From Heliopora coerulea (lineage: Eukaryota > Cnidaria > Anthozoa > Scleralcyonacea > Helioporidae): a DNA stretch of 64,000 nucleotides. The notes below the pieces were generated by a model. It saw only the letters and a list, made by a program, of their open reading frames with translations, made no database searches and was not told the DNA's origin. Below, one piece after another: positions 52,076 to 64,000 of this stretch. The translations under genes and the position numbers were made by a program. The stretch's first letter is position 1; each line of letters starts with the position of its first letter. The stretch is taken from assembly GCA_030142905.1 (NCBI GenBank), contig JASJOG010000014.1, forward strand, positions 2,921,001 through 2,985,000, written 5' to 3'.

Positions 52076-53053
52076 TATCCCAGAATGCATTCCTTTATAA
52101 AAAGAGAGTGTGTACATGCGTGCAATGTTCTCTGGGGCGAATCCAAGATGATGAGGAAGTAGTTTGTTTTCTCGGAATAGTTTCTTTTCTATGTGTCTTC
52201 ATTATAAAACCAAAAACCAAAACCCAAAATCCCTTAAAATAAAAAGAAATAAAAAAGGTTCCTTCGGGTTGCCATGAGCTTTGAGCACGGAACCCAAAAA
52301 TTGCTTCCTAAAAAAATTCAAATTCTATGGCCTGCTAGACGTAAAAGTCGACTAATTCCACGACCAAGACAGTTATGGCCTACCAATTTCCTGGGTTAAC
52401 ACTTCGCTAGAAAATTGGATGGAGAATCGTCAAGCAGCTACGATTGCGTCTGCTACTAAATCAGGGAACCCGAAAACGGTGAAGGACGAAGATGATGGTA
52501 ATGTTGATAATAGTTATCACTCCCCAACGCATGACGGAAATATTGCAGCTATTTATTAGTCCTTGACTGGAATCGACAATTTGTGGATTTTCATCGACAG
52601 GTTTGACGATCCTGGGACAATGAAACGTGCTCGTGGCTTTTCTTGCAGATTAGTACGTCAACCCATAAAGAAAGTGACACGGACAAGTTTTAAACACTTG
52701 TATACATTTATAAACATTTAAGGTGTTTTATTATCCGCTAATTTGATATTCCACTGCAGTATGTAACCATAGTGTTAGTTACGTTTAGTATTACGCAGTA
52801 ATTTTAGTTATTGTTTAGTTAACATGTAGGTATTATGTTCAATTTGTATAAGTTAGTTTAAATAGAGATAGCGTCTGAATTGCAGATGAAGAGGAGGCCC
52901 GACAGAGTGTTAAATTTATGCATTTATTATCATTATCATCATTATTATTATGACAATTGTAATTGTTATTGTTATAATTATCAAAAAATTCATGGTACTG
53001 TTGTATCCCGAAGCTTTCTAAATAATTCAAGCGACATGTTTTTGAAGTAATAT
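52076..53053. other. Intron 3 DNA without recognised genes
   Basis: Contains an AT-rich imperfect (ATT)n run at 52920-52990. Nothing else supportable. Confidence 0.45.
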
Positions 53054-53193
53054 TTCAAACACGAGTTGGTGTTCTTTCTCCGATTTCTAAAATACAGAGA
53101 AACGAGTTTAAAGACGAGGCGAAGCCGAGCTTTCTTAACAAGTTTCGAGATATTTAGAAATCGGAGGAAGAACACTTAACGACTGTTTGAAAT
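53054..53193. repeat. Foldback (MITE-like) repeat close to exon 4
   Basis: TTCAAACACGAGTTGGTGTTC...CCGATTTCTAAA (53054-53091) pairs with TTTAGAAATCGGAGGAAGAACAC...GTTTGAAA (53152-53193). Confidence 0.75.
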
Positions 53194-53588
53194 TGCTTCT
53201 CAAACGAACCAGAATTATAGGCGATAATCCAGCCGAAAGTTGACAAAATTCACTGTAATCTTCTTCCGATTTCCAAATACTAATTAATAATGTATTTCTT
53301 TTGTTTTTGCTTAATGAATTATTAATGAGTTTGAGAAGCATAAGTACTGTTTAGATGTTTTATTAAACAAGGTTCCAAAACAAATAAGGCGTATGTTGTG
53401 ACAGTCTATCACATCTATGAAACATTCTGTATTGGTTTTTGATTGGCAAATATGCAGTTCCGCAGCATCTAGTGAAATTAAGTCTGCTTGAACCCGCTAA
53501 GTAGAAACTTCTGCAGAGGAGACTTATTCAAAAAGGATTATATTAATATGTTTTTCTATTTTCTTCCTTTCTTTCTTTTTTAACATAG

Positions 53589-53654
53589 AGCGAGCTTAAA
53601 ACTGTTCAAAAGGAGCTTGAGCGTTGTAGAAGAGAAGCAACAGAGTTTAGGAAG
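53589..53654 (+). CDS. CEP135: CEP135-like gene, coding exon 4
   Basis: This exon has 22 codons (SELKTVQKELERCRREATEF) between acceptor AACATAG| and donor GGAAG|GTAAGA, phase 0 at both ends, coiled coil. Its small size makes identification depend on position, phase and heptad pattern. The preceding intron (41822-53588) is 11.8 kb and full of transposons. No further exon is recognisable up to 64000. Confidence 0.75.
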
Positions 53655-55774
53655 GTAAGACTCAAGTTATGATGATAATTATCTTTAGTGACGGTGATAG
53701 TGATTTTAATGTTAATCGCAATTATTATGCACTTTGATCAGGATAAATTGAGTATTTTAGTGGGTAAGACAAGGAATATTTTAAAAGTATTAGATGTTAT
53801 ACTTTAATGTTGCATTCCATAGAACTGACTGCATGAAAACATAATGTATAACCTGATGTAACCATAGCTAACCCAAGCGCACTTGTCAAGTATATATGAA
53901 TTAGATATTTTGCCATCAAGATGCATATAATCGACAACCAACAAGATGTAGGTTCACTTATTATGAGCCATATTGACCGAATTGGTTTTAAAATATGCAT
54001 GTAATGCTATCACTTCACCTTGCATTACTTTGTTTTTTCTGCGTTTGCTGTTTCTGGGGTTCAGACTCTGAACATAACTAGAAGTTGCACGCTATTGCTA
54101 GTATAAAGAAAAGCCTCTTGATGTGGTAGAGGATAAAATAAAACCCGAAAAGTCATTCTAGTTAAAACAAGAGAAGACTAACTAAAAGCGGTAATATTTC
54201 GGCTTTATTTTAAAGCCATCTTAAGACAAATTAATTTAAATTAAAGTTAGTTGGCCGCAAGATGACCCTGAAATAGAGTGTTTGCAAAATCGTCTCTACG
54301 GCTAATAAGATGGTTTAGTATATTGTCTTCTCCAATGACTTCAACGCATGCTTCATCACCATTTAAAGAAGGGGATATTAAAATATGGAACGTTAAATAA
54401 TTAGAAAGGGTTCAGAGGCACACTACAAAGCTTAGAACGTGCGCCGAAGATTGTCCAGAACCTCTCTTCTGTTGCAAACTCCGTTCCTGAAGAGGGGTTA
54501 TAGATTACTGTTTTATGTTTCAGAAGGTGCTTTTATGAACTTGGCTAGACCGAACTTGTCGATTATACAGGTGTAACTCAGTTTCATTTGCGAAGAAAAG
54601 CTTTTCATACAAAAGCGGACCAGGGCGATTAGCTGGAGTCTCGCCAATGCTCTGCGGAACGCTCACTTGATCTGGGTGAAATTTTCACTTACCCTATAAG
54701 CTGCTAGAGCAGGCCCGATTAGGATAACCGGACTAGATTAAGGTTCAGTAATAATGCGAGCTAACGAAGCAGCAAAATGTTCCCTGTGCTGCAATTTTAA
54801 CTATCGTAACTGCCAAGAAGAATGTAGTTGTATGAACTCAGCAAGTAAAAACAAAATTATTACTGCAAGATCCAAAAAGTCGATCATCGCTCCTTTCAAA
54901 TTTCCCCCCAAGAACAGCACTTGTTCAACCGAGTTCATATTACGGAACCTAGGTGTTTGCTTGGGAGTTGTGACTTTGATACATCTCAGCAAAGACATGC
55001 ATGTCATTATTAATTGTTTCATTATTTTCTTCGTAATTCCGAGTTGCTGTAATTTTAACCAAAGGACATTCAGTAAGACTGTGTCCAAATTTTCTTATTT
55101 TAATCGAATAGTGGATCTTTGCAACAACTTCCTTCAGTCGGTGTTAAAATGCCATTACTTCATCTAACATAATGAAGACGATAGAATTGAACACTTATAT
55201 ACCTTGTCTTGATCTTAGTAAACAGCATCGCAGTCTGCCGTCGCAATTTGTATTTGTAACACATCTTAAATTCACTATATTCAAAGTCTGACCCTTTTGG
55301 ATGATGGAGAAATCTCCTGACTAGTTTGTGTGGGTGCAGAAGGTCAAATGGGCTTAACATAATTGAGTCTAGTTCAGTTTACTAAAATCTCCAGCTACTA
55401 CTGCATACATTCCAAACGCTGGGGCGCAGGTTGTCCAGGATAGTATTTGGATACTCCATCATTTCCTTTCCCGTGTAATGTGCTTTTCCCGCAGGATAAA
55501 ATGCAACAAACACGACTGTCGAGCTGTAAGGTCACCACATTCTCAGAAGTGTTATAAATACTCAATTTACTTGTTTACCACCGTAAAGGGTAGACTTGCG
55601 CTAACTTCTCCAAGAACCAAACCTGCTTGGATTTTGACCCTCGCTCACCGTGCGAAGGGCAGTGCGAGGGTAGTAATCTGGACGTGTGCTAGCCTTCATT
55701 GCAGGCTGTACATGCGTAGAGTCTGCGAAAGTAAAATTTCAGGGCTCCGAAACAGACATGTACATTTCAATGAC

Positions 55775-55842
55775 TTTTGTATATGTATATGTCTGTATGT
55801 GTATATGTATATGTATATGTGTGTATATATATATATCTGTAT
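55775..55842. repeat. TATG/TATA microsatellite
   Basis: Irregular (TATATG)n run. Confidence 0.85.
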
Positions 55843-56604
55843 CCAGTACGTATATGTATCCGTATCTGGTTCACTCGAGTATACCTTATGCAAATCCTGG
55901 GGATGGTATCATGATTGTCAGGTAGCGACAGGCGTTCAGATTTAAACTGGCGACAGCAAGTGAAATCAAACCATCATAGTCGAGGAAAAACAGATGGGCA
56001 ACGTTCAGAGGAAAAAAAATCTTTACTAGATAAGTAAATAATGCTTATCGCTATAGAAAAAGAATAGTAAAACCAGTGCAAGCAAAAAAAGAGGCTGGAA
56101 AAGTGGCTAAATCGAAAGCAAACTAAAGCTGATAAGAAAAAGAACTGCTACGTAAATACCGTAAGGGAAAGCGATAAAAGTTTTTGAAAGAAACAACAGA
56201 GGAGTTTACTAGAGTAAGTGGTAAACATTTAAATAATTTGAAGTGGGGACGGCAAATGAAATCAAACCGTTACAATAGAGAAAGATATGACAGAGAACGC
56301 TTTTTTCTTTGTTGTTTATTACACGCTCTTTCCCAGTTCTCTTAGGCAAATTACCTGGGCATAAGTGTGTGAATGGGGATATTCTCTTCAATTTCTCAAT
56401 TGTAGTTGTTAATTTTCATTGCTTTACAACATGTTTCCCCTAACACTTAAGTTTCTTTTAGCTTCCAGTTTAATAAGGGTGATTTGTCACTTAAATTTAA
56501 ATTAAATGTTCTTTGGCAAGCTTTACAACCCGTCAATTTCGTTCGTGTTCTCAAGGGATATAGTGGAATGATTGGCGAGGGGTGGTTGCTGATTCGCCTT
56601 TCTA

Positions 56605-56680
56605 GTCATGGTTAGAGCGTCTCATTGGTAATCAGAAAGTTACAGGTGTGCAATCCTCGGATGGGGTCAGAAAACGTTTT
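56605..56680 (+). repeat. tRNA-derived SINE fragment
   Basis: TCATGGTTAGAGCGTCTCATTGGTAATCAG looks like the D-arm and anticodon arm of a tRNA with a GGT anticodon triplet. The T-arm (GGTGTGCAATCC) is degenerate. Not a functional tRNA. Confidence 0.5.
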
Positions 56681-58483
56681 CTGATGATTTGACCTCGAGG
56701 AACCTTTACGTGCTTGACCTTTTAATCCCAAGCTCGCGCGTGCGTGGTATTAATGAACAGAATTTATAACGTTTGGACGTTTTTCAGTCCAAATTACACA
56801 TATAATTATTCGCAATTGCAATTGCACTGTTCTGGGATATTTTCTGAAAGCCAAGAGTTGTTATTAGAACTATTGGTGAGCACTTCACTGCAGCAAATTC
56901 GTTTACCGTATTAGGTAATTGTCAATCATCTCTGCTGTAAGAAAGAGAGAATGATGGAGGGAGAATAAATTCCGACATTTTATTTGTTCTTTTTTAACGG
57001 AATTTTTTTCGAACGTGACCTCAGGTTTCCCCATCGTTTCATACCTTGGATGGTTGGTGTTGCATATCTTTAACGGTTTATAATCAAACGTTGGAATATT
57101 CATGGGAAGAGACTAAAGGCAGAGGGGCAGCTTTCTATCCCCTGGAAATTTTGAGACATAACTGTCATTCATAAACGACACATCAAATGGAATAATGGGT
57201 AAAACATCCTCGATCCTAGCTTGAAACTGCATCATCAAGGTTTCACGTAGATAGGTTCAATTTGTTCCACCTTTGTTCGCTCTTTTTACTGATATTCAAA
57301 TTTTCTTGTCGTTCGTTGACTTCACAGGCGTAGTTTCGTTGTGGAAACAGGCTGCCTTGTATGAAATATGCCATATCATGTTGCTTTCCTTGGAATCAAA
57401 ATCAGAGTAACTATCTACTGATTGTTGGCTTCTTGCTTAAAGGGTTTTGCACCAATCTCTGGAGATTTCGTACACTTGAGCAACATCTCATTTCCTTTCA
57501 TAATAACTTCACGTCATTTACATTTCCCCCAATTTGATTTCTTTCCCTTGATTGTTTTCAATGTATGATAAATGGACTGCAATTGATTACAGACTCCGTT
57601 GTGACCTCTATGTTATTGTAGTTGTTTCTTGCTAGTTTTGTAAATTACTGTATTCCACTACAAGTCTGTGCCGATCTCAAAGATTCCCGCTGACTGAAGT
57701 GTGATTACATAACTAATATGAGTGACAATGAACACTACGTTGAAAATCGTCCACTTTCCGTACTTGTGGTAATTCGCGTATGCTAGATCACTTGACTTCC
57801 CGACTACATTCACTTGCACATTCTACTCAACCTGATTTTGTTAAGGAAAGATTTTGTACGTGCTTGTACCCATCTAGTTAATTGGTTGAATAATACTGGA
57901 AAAAGTCTCAACACTGCGTCTAGCTTTATCATATCGTTCTGATAGACCTATAAGCCTTTGATTGTGTCGACCATATAACCTTGTTGCGCATGTTGAGACA
58001 ATTTGCCAAATAACTCCAGTGTGTCATTGTTAGAAACCTCGCATCATCTTTTGTAATTACCTGGTGGCTACGAATTACGGTCCGTGGTGTAACCTCCAGC
58101 AACTACCAATATGAGCTTCCTCAGGGGCCCTTACTTAGTTGAGTCTTGTTTTTGCTGAGTATCAAGAATATTCCTCAGTATTTTTGCTCATTGTGGTGGA
58201 ATGGCCTATTTGTAGTTGACGCCTAGTACTATAAATCAATTTCAGTTTTTCATGATGCCGTGGCAATCCAAACTAATGTTGATCATTTTCAGAACAATAC
58301 AGTTGATATTTGTTTACGTTTTAATTTCAGCAAATGTAATGTTTCATTTGTCAGAAAGGAAAAACATACAATCATCTCTCCGTATAAGTTGAACAATCAC
58401 ACCTTGCCCATTCGACTTTCTTTATGGAGCAGGGAATTAAGCTAAATATCTACTTGCATTGAAAGGACTGAATGTAGCGAGGT

Positions 58484-58677
58484 TGTCAACGATACAAAAA
58501 CCAATCTCGTAAGATTTAACGGTTTCTGTATTTATTTTATATTGTTATCTCTTAGTCGCTGTTGTGCAAAAAACAATTCGCTCTTCGAATCCCTTCCTTC
58601 ACTCTTACGCATGACCATTACACTTGACTCTGTAAGTTAACAGTCAAGGAGGGAAGGTGAGTCCGAGATTCTAATCA
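58484..58677 (-). repeat. 3' LTR of the BEL/Pao-like element
   Basis: Diverged match to 63231-63422, sharing ACGATACAAAA/ATGATACAAAA, TTCGAATCC and AGTCCGAGATTCT. Terminal TG...CA on the minus strand. Confidence 0.8.
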
Positions 58678-59532
58678 CCCCGAACAATATTGAATACTTT
58701 TAATTGAATATAAACTGGCGTCTTTAGCTGTTTATCTTTTCATCTTTTTCTGGGTTATGTCTACTTCCACTTCTCATCTGATGTTATCTGGGATCTCCTT
58801 CACAACACTTCGGGTATTTAATGGACAAACAGACTTGTTGAATTAGTCGTTCCATGTTATTCCCTTTACTAGTACTTCACTACTTCGCCTTTTTTTCGCC
58901 AGTGTCCTCGATTTTTCTCTTTTCCAACGATAAGGACGACTTTGCCAAGTTGTGGAACTTCAGATTGACCCCTCCTCTATCGTGTAAAATTCCAGCAATT
59001 TATGTAAACGCAGCCTTCGCCATCTGGATCAAACATGTTGTCTCGCATGTTCGAGTCTTTTTGTAGTTGGCTTACTTCTTCTACTTCATGTGGTTCTTCT
59101 GTTTTATGGACGTTCTGTCGCCAGATGATGATATTTGGTGTCAGGAGTTGCTATTTGTTTCTTTTAACGGGTTACTTTCCTGACGTACATCTTTGCAGCA
59201 CCTCAAATTTGGTTTGTCCGGCCATTGTTCGTTGTTTAATAGCCACTGGAGTCCTGTAAACCGTTTTCCACTTTTTATTTGATCAATACTTGCTCCCCCA
59301 TACGACCCAAATCTGCTAAGTTTTCTTCTGCTGAACGGTGTTTTCACTCGATACCAATAACTGTTGTGTTGGTGGCAATTTTTCTAACCCTACAATGTTT
59401 GTAACAAACGTTTTCCAAGATTTTCCGGAGTTCAATATCTATAAGGCTATCTATCGATACGGCAACATATACAATGGCCATCTTTTCATTGCTTTGCATA
59501 GATTCTTCGCCAAATTTACTGCCATTTGTCAG

Positions 59533-60880
59533 CTAACCAAGTCTAACCATGGGATCGAAGGGTTTCTTTTGGGTTTTAAATTTTGATTCTAGCAAACGTT
59601 TCAGTACCCCCGCAGGATTTTCAACGACCACGATTGTGACGGTACAACTGGCAAAGTTGCCAGCATCTGCAAAGACGTGAAGATGAACTGCTTTGATCCT
59701 ATGTAGGTTTCTTCCAACGCTTTTATGCACACTCATGTCCTTTAATTATTTAGTCCATCTGTGCCGGTTTATACCGCAAGGGCTTCGGTTCTTCGGCGTT
59801 GCTCCCCTACTCCCGATAATATGCCTATCAGAAAATCCTCTTTCCCTTTGGCCGTTATTGGTGAAATATCGCTAAGTGGATGTAAACTTTACAAGATGAC
59901 TCATGATGAATCGCTTCGTAATTGGGTCTTCTTCAGGGTAGTCTTGAACTTCTATCAACAACTTATCGTCCCTTTTGTTCCAGTCAACCAAAGCATTTTG
60001 GACGGTTTATTAATTCCTTCGCTCTCCTATATTTCCATGTTTGACTTCCACTTATGCACCGGAAACTTTGCACCTTCTAGGATTTCCGTCTCTTCAGACT
60101 TGAGAGTCTCTTATTCTAAAAGATCACTGCACGTCTTCATACATGTGTTGTCTCAATGCCTGGATGGTACTTCCCAGCTGTGCTGGTTGTTGGTCGAGGT
60201 GATGTATTACGGCTCCGGGGTTCTGCCCACTGTGGGTGGCACCGGGTGGTTGCCCCCGGCACTTACGCCAAAGCGGGCCCTTCCGCCCGGCACTCAAAAA
60301 GTACCAGATATGTGATGAGAAAACCTCCAATGATCTTTTTTTTTTTGCTTAAACAATATTATTGACCATTATTTGATAAAATTTAACACAATGCGCACTC
60401 AATTCCCTACCGGTGATTCGGTAAAACAGGATATCCGTTCAAAACCAGAACGGATTGTCTGATGACTTTGGTGAGGTATGACCCCGGACCTGCAGGTGCT
60501 CGGCACTCAGATGGTCCTGGGCAGAACCCTGGGCTCTTAACATGAGTATAGGACTCTAGTGAGTCTAGAGTCTTCCTCTCTTCCGTTGATGTTGAACAGT
60601 AAATCGAAGTGTGTCCGAACTTCTTGTTTTGTGCCAATTTCCAAGAATACCTTCCGAATATCAGCAAACACCAGACAGGGGTTTTTTGCTGCTCTAAGCA
60701 GTATGTCCCGCAATAAAAGAGCCCGATACCGTGGACCCACAAACATACATTCGTTCACACTGTGGGTGAGCTGGCTTGGCTTAGCGCTGGTATCGAAAAC
60801 CATTCTTACGTTGTTAGATACAGCATCTTCTCTGAACGACAGGTTTACGTGGCATGAATATTCGTCAACCTGTTCCTTGT
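59533..60880 (-). pseudogene. BEL/Pao pol remnant (RT and RNase H-like parts)
   Basis: On the minus strand, near 60790, RMVFDTSAK is followed by NECMFVGP, ILLRAAKNPCLVFADIRKVFLEI and FDLLFNINGRE. This is the RT opening and palm A motif of BEL/Pao elements (typically VVFDASA...LNDCL..GP...ADI.KAFLQI). Further down, at 59640-59700, AVHLHVFADAGNFASC resembles their RNase H start (HVFSDAS). Stops and frameshifts separate the pieces, and the strand and order fit the LTRs. Confidence 0.72.
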
Positions 60881-61686
60881 CCTGGTGTTCTTTCTATGAT
60901 TCCTTCCTTCAGTTGATCTTGGATTATCTTTTCATATTCTTTTCTCAAACTGTCATCTCGAATTATCTTCCTTCGGAAGGTATCCAATCTTTCCCTTCTT
61001 GGTTTCAGGTTTTTTGGTTAGTATACTTCTTGGAATCCAGGGAATATTGACTTTGCATCTTCCATCTTTATTCTTGGTGATGTTCTGTTGGAAATCACTA
61101 TGTACATCAAGCTGATTATTTTCACTCTTATCTTCGACTCCCAATACATCTAGGCTGTATAAATCCCATAGTCAGTTTGGTCTCTTGCAAACATCACTCG
61201 GGTAGTGAGCACCACGAATTACCTAAGAGGTAGTTCCCTCAATGATAACGTCTCGAGGGTTCCCCTTGTAAATTTCTCTGTCTTCGTCTTGTAGTTAGTA
61301 AATAATATTTTCAAGATCATATCTATTGGGTATTTGCCGTCTGTTGTTATGTAAAAGCTCTTGTTCTTTGTACGGTCATATTATATAGAATAACGAAACA
61401 TTAATATTAAACATTCTGGAAATATCAAGCATTCATTATGATTTTGTTGAAAACTGTTTGCTGGGCAATTATGTTCATCACACGTACTTGTTTTCTGCCT
61501 GGTTCCTTCATTGTAACGACATATCTTGCCTTGTTACAGAGCTGGTGTCTGAGAATCTCCATCAAGCAAGTTCAATCCTTTCAGTAACCACTCCAACAGA
61601 TCCAATAGTGACCTTAAATATGGAGATGTACATGTTTATTGTTCCACTGACCGTTACAATTTCTCTTGATTCGAGTCGGACAGGAG

Positions 61687-62040
61687 TTACGCTGAGTCTC
61701 TCGACAGCATCTTTCGAGATGAAGGTTTTTCAAGAGTATCAAGATATTTCCGCAATACTGTCCTTTTCACTTTTACCGGCATAACAGATAGTAATGTCTT
61801 CCCTTCAGCTGCTATTGTATACTCTAAACTGTTGGAACAGGGATTGTCTGATGTTTGGCACCACAGTGGTAGAACTTTTGACTTCGACACTGGCTTCCCC
61901 GTGTCCAGGTGATTCACAACTAAACAGAGGCTGCTTTTCAAAAAGAATTCCTCATCCTGGGCAGTTGCTATAGAGGTCTTGCATATATTTCTCCAACGAT
62001 CTCCCGTATAAAACATGCTGTGAGGGGCCCCCTTTGCCAT
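61687..62040 (-). pseudogene. Upstream remnant of the BEL/Pao polyprotein (gag/protease region)
   Basis: A 117-codon open frame beginning AKGAPHSMFYTGDRW lies between the 5' LTR and the RT remnant on the coding strand. Position suggests the gag-to-protease part, and LPLWCQTSDNPCSNSLEYTIAAEG-like text fits the protease-neighbouring region. I see no diagnostic motif. Confidence 0.4.
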
Positions 62041-63230
62041 TCTTGTCAGCTGTTCGATTTTCCTTTTGAGGAAGCATATTTCTTTTCTATTTCATAACTT
62101 GCTGGTTTTGTGGTTTCCTCACGTTTGTTTCTTCAACAAGGTTAACAAGGGTTAACCCTTGTTGAAAGAAGTCGATTTAATTTTCCATGTTCCATTCTTC
62201 TACCTTGTCGTATCTTCTACGTTGAATTAACATGCGGAGATTTGTTCAAGATTCATAGCAGAAATCCATCTAGTTCATCCAGTTCGCTTAGAGTACACAA
62301 AGCGTAGTAACATCTCCTTAAGCGTTCGTAAACTCTTGTGGTTCCTCTTTAGAAGAACCTCAAACAGGAGTAAGATTGATAATTTTGTCGGCATGGGCAT
62401 TCACCACCAACTCTTTTTGTCCGTGTTTCGTCTTCCCTCGCTCCCAAACTGTTTTATAGCCCAAGTTGCCGGTCAGAGGTTTGAGATTTTATCGCTGACT
62501 TTACAATTAATAATTTCCAGTAAAAAACCAACTTCTCTTCGTTGGTTATCAAAGTGCTGTTTACTCGCCTTATAAGCATTCTCAAACCTACAGTGTCTTT
62601 GTACGGTGTTATTTGTAATTTAAGCAGCTTGACTTGGGTTGCTTTAGCTGCTTTTTTTCATCGCTCGTTTCCTTTCAGTCATCTCTAGTTCTGCTTAAAA
62701 TTTTTCTTACCATAATTGCCTTAGTCGAATTTCTTCTCGGCGACGTTCTTTGTGGCGGTCAGCTTCTGGCTTCCGTTTCTCTTCGTTGATTAATTCGATG
62801 CTTCTCTTGGCCAAACCATTCGACAATCTGTTTATCTCTGCTACCCATGGCAAGTATTTATGCTTTGCGTTCTTCCACTACCAAACAGCGGCTGGAGTAT
62901 AAACACTCAGCTCAACGTTTACTTGCTGCAGCTAAGATACCAGATTGCATATTTCATCGAGAATCGATTGTGTTCATTTAATTACAGTTTCCATCTTCAT
63001 AAATGCATCATCATTGATCAGTTCATCAGTTTGCTCCTAGTAATACTATTATTTGTCTAGCTCTATGTTCATTTATCCGTGCACATGTTTTTCTTCATTT
63101 GTTTCTGGGTTATCCATGTTGATTTTCTTTTTTGTTGTTGACTACAATTTAGCTTGTTTCGAACTACAAATCGTGATCTTTTAAACAAATTGTTTCAATT
63201 CCTGGTCACTTCACCACTTTGTACAGAAGT

Positions 63231-63422
63231 AGTCGATGATACAAAACCCAATTTCGCAAGATTAAATAGTTGTTATCTATTAGTTTTATATGTGATCTCG
63301 GTCTCTTTTGTACCGAACAGAATTCTCCCTTCGAATCCATATCTTCCTCTCGCGCGTGACCAGTCCATGTGACCGTAGAAATTAACAATCGGGGAGGAAT
63401 GGCAAGTCCGAGATTCTCGTCA
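63231..63422 (-). repeat. 5' LTR of the BEL/Pao-like element
   Basis: Partner of 58484-58677. On the minus strand it is followed, about 14 bases further in, by TGGTGAAGTGACCAGG, a possible primer-binding site. Confidence 0.8.
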
Positions 63423-63427
63423 CAGGT

Positions 63428-64000
63428 CGCCTAATAGTGTGTAATAATTCTAACTCCACGAGTTGAGTTCGGTGTCCTGGAGCAATAAATTTGTTTCGAA
63501 GTATTGAGAAGGTGCAAAGAAGGACCGGCAAGTTTACACTAAGTTTTTGAGTTATTAACTGACATTCCATTATTTCCATATCGAGTTCGTTTGCAGGAAG
63601 CCAATTTTGTACTGTTTTTTTTGTTGACGAGAATATCAGGATCCTATGTATTTATAGGAGGAATATACAAGAACCTCCTTTGATGCACTAACATTTGCCT
63701 ACATAATTCCTTTTCGTGAAACACATTTCAAATTAGTTACTTTGTCAGAGCTCTTATACTCTGGAATATTTTACATTGTGAAGTGAGGAAAGGTGATGTT
63801 TCCTAATCGTTTTTCAAACACTGACTCCAGTCATATTGTTGGTAGCCCTTTTAAGTATGTGTGATTGTGATGACCCTCGCAAATGTGACTCAGTTTGTAA
63901 AATGTGAAATAAGCTAGGTAGTAGTTTTAGTTAGCAAACCTGTGGTTAGTACTTTCTAGAGTGATAAATCTTATATCTGATACAGTACTATTAAGGGCCA
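63428..64000. other. No gene recognised
   Basis: Presumed continuation of intron 4. No coding exon visible. Confidence 0.4.

Larger units (their letters stand above)
53655..58483. other. Intron 4 DNA without recognised genes
   Basis: After the donor at 53655 I recognise no exon in this stretch. It holds a TATG-rich microsatellite (55775-55840) and a tRNA-like SINE fragment at 56605-56680. Open frames such as 54754-55167 look like chance. Confidence 0.5.
58484..63422 (-). mobile_element. BEL/Pao-like LTR retrotransposon, decayed
   Basis: Two direct repeats of 194 and 192 bp (58484-58677 and 63231-63422) enclose 4.55 kb with minus-strand pol remnants. The outer bases are GAGGT (58479-58483) and CAGGT (63423-63427), a probable 5-bp duplication with one mismatch. 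On the minus strand the LTRs begin TGA(C/T)(G/T)AGAATCTCGGACT. Heavily mutated. Confidence 0.8.

Noticed and set aside
54754..55167. 137-codon frame in intron 4
   Set aside because: Cysteine-rich and compositionally odd with no recognised domain, and an antisense frame of similar length exists. Likely chance.
56605..56680. tRNA-Thr gene
   Set aside because: The B box is degenerate and the acceptor stem is not complementary.
59761..61050. Plus-strand frames within the BEL/Pao-like element
   Set aside because: They are antisense to the pol remnants, and the LTR and RT orientation is minus.

Overview
The window is eukaryotic nuclear DNA from an invertebrate, most plausibly a cnidarian such as a coral or sea anemone. 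The evidence is one spliced host gene of the CEP135/TSGA10 centriole family with GT-AG introns of 1.8 to 12 kb, together with a repeat set (Polinton/Maverick, Penelope-like, CR1/L2-like LINE, hAT, mariner, BEL/Pao, MITEs, tRNA-derived SINEs) typical of such genomes. The species assignment is inference.

The left 25 kb is dominated by virus-like Polinton DNA. Copy A (before base 1 to about 5391) is cut by the window edge. It keeps the end of a minor capsid (penton-like) gene, a broken fibre-like gene and a broken protein-primed family B DNA polymerase (PolB), and it ends in a degenerate terminus ...ACTACT. Copy B (13199 to 25356) is bounded on both sides. It has 285-bp terminal inverted repeats starting AGTAGT and a 6-bp target duplication with one mismatch (GAGAAC/GAGAAT). 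Its minus-strand block holds a small membrane protein, a packaging ATPase and the tail of a possible capsid gene. Its plus-strand block holds a 5'-truncated membrane-anchored protein, a penton-like protein, two phage-tail-fibre-like proteins, a 22-bp minisatellite, three small membrane or coiled-coil proteins and a broken PolB. Integrase, protease and most of the major capsid gene are missing, probably through a deletion near 15.16 kb where two oppositely oriented, 5'-truncated reading frames meet head to head. The penton-like protein, second fibre-like protein, ATPase and small proteins are still open, while PolB carries several stops and frameshifts.

Between the copies lie a long-TIR transposon (6208-9557, with a SINE inside) and a minus-strand cluster of short unrecognised reading frames (9.58-12.9 kb). 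One frame of the cluster encodes a very basic peptide with a GGF-hydrophobic tail, reminiscent of the adenovirus pX/mu class, so the cluster may be a third decayed virus-like element.

From 25.4 to 32.6 kb there is intergenic DNA with a Penelope-type terminal fragment, a possible solo LTR, a one-exon retroelement Gag-like gene, foldback repeats and a TTA-flanked MITE. The CEP135-like gene starts at 32651, and four coding exons are visible (32651-33343, 39626-39754, 41606-41821, 53589-53654); the gene continues beyond the window. Its introns hold a dead mariner (35573-36981), palindromic MITEs, a 1.8-kb-armed inverted pair of Penelope-like elements (43559-47278), a LINE (about 47.3-52.1 kb) interrupted by a 730-bp hAT element, and a minus-strand BEL/Pao LTR element (58484-63422).
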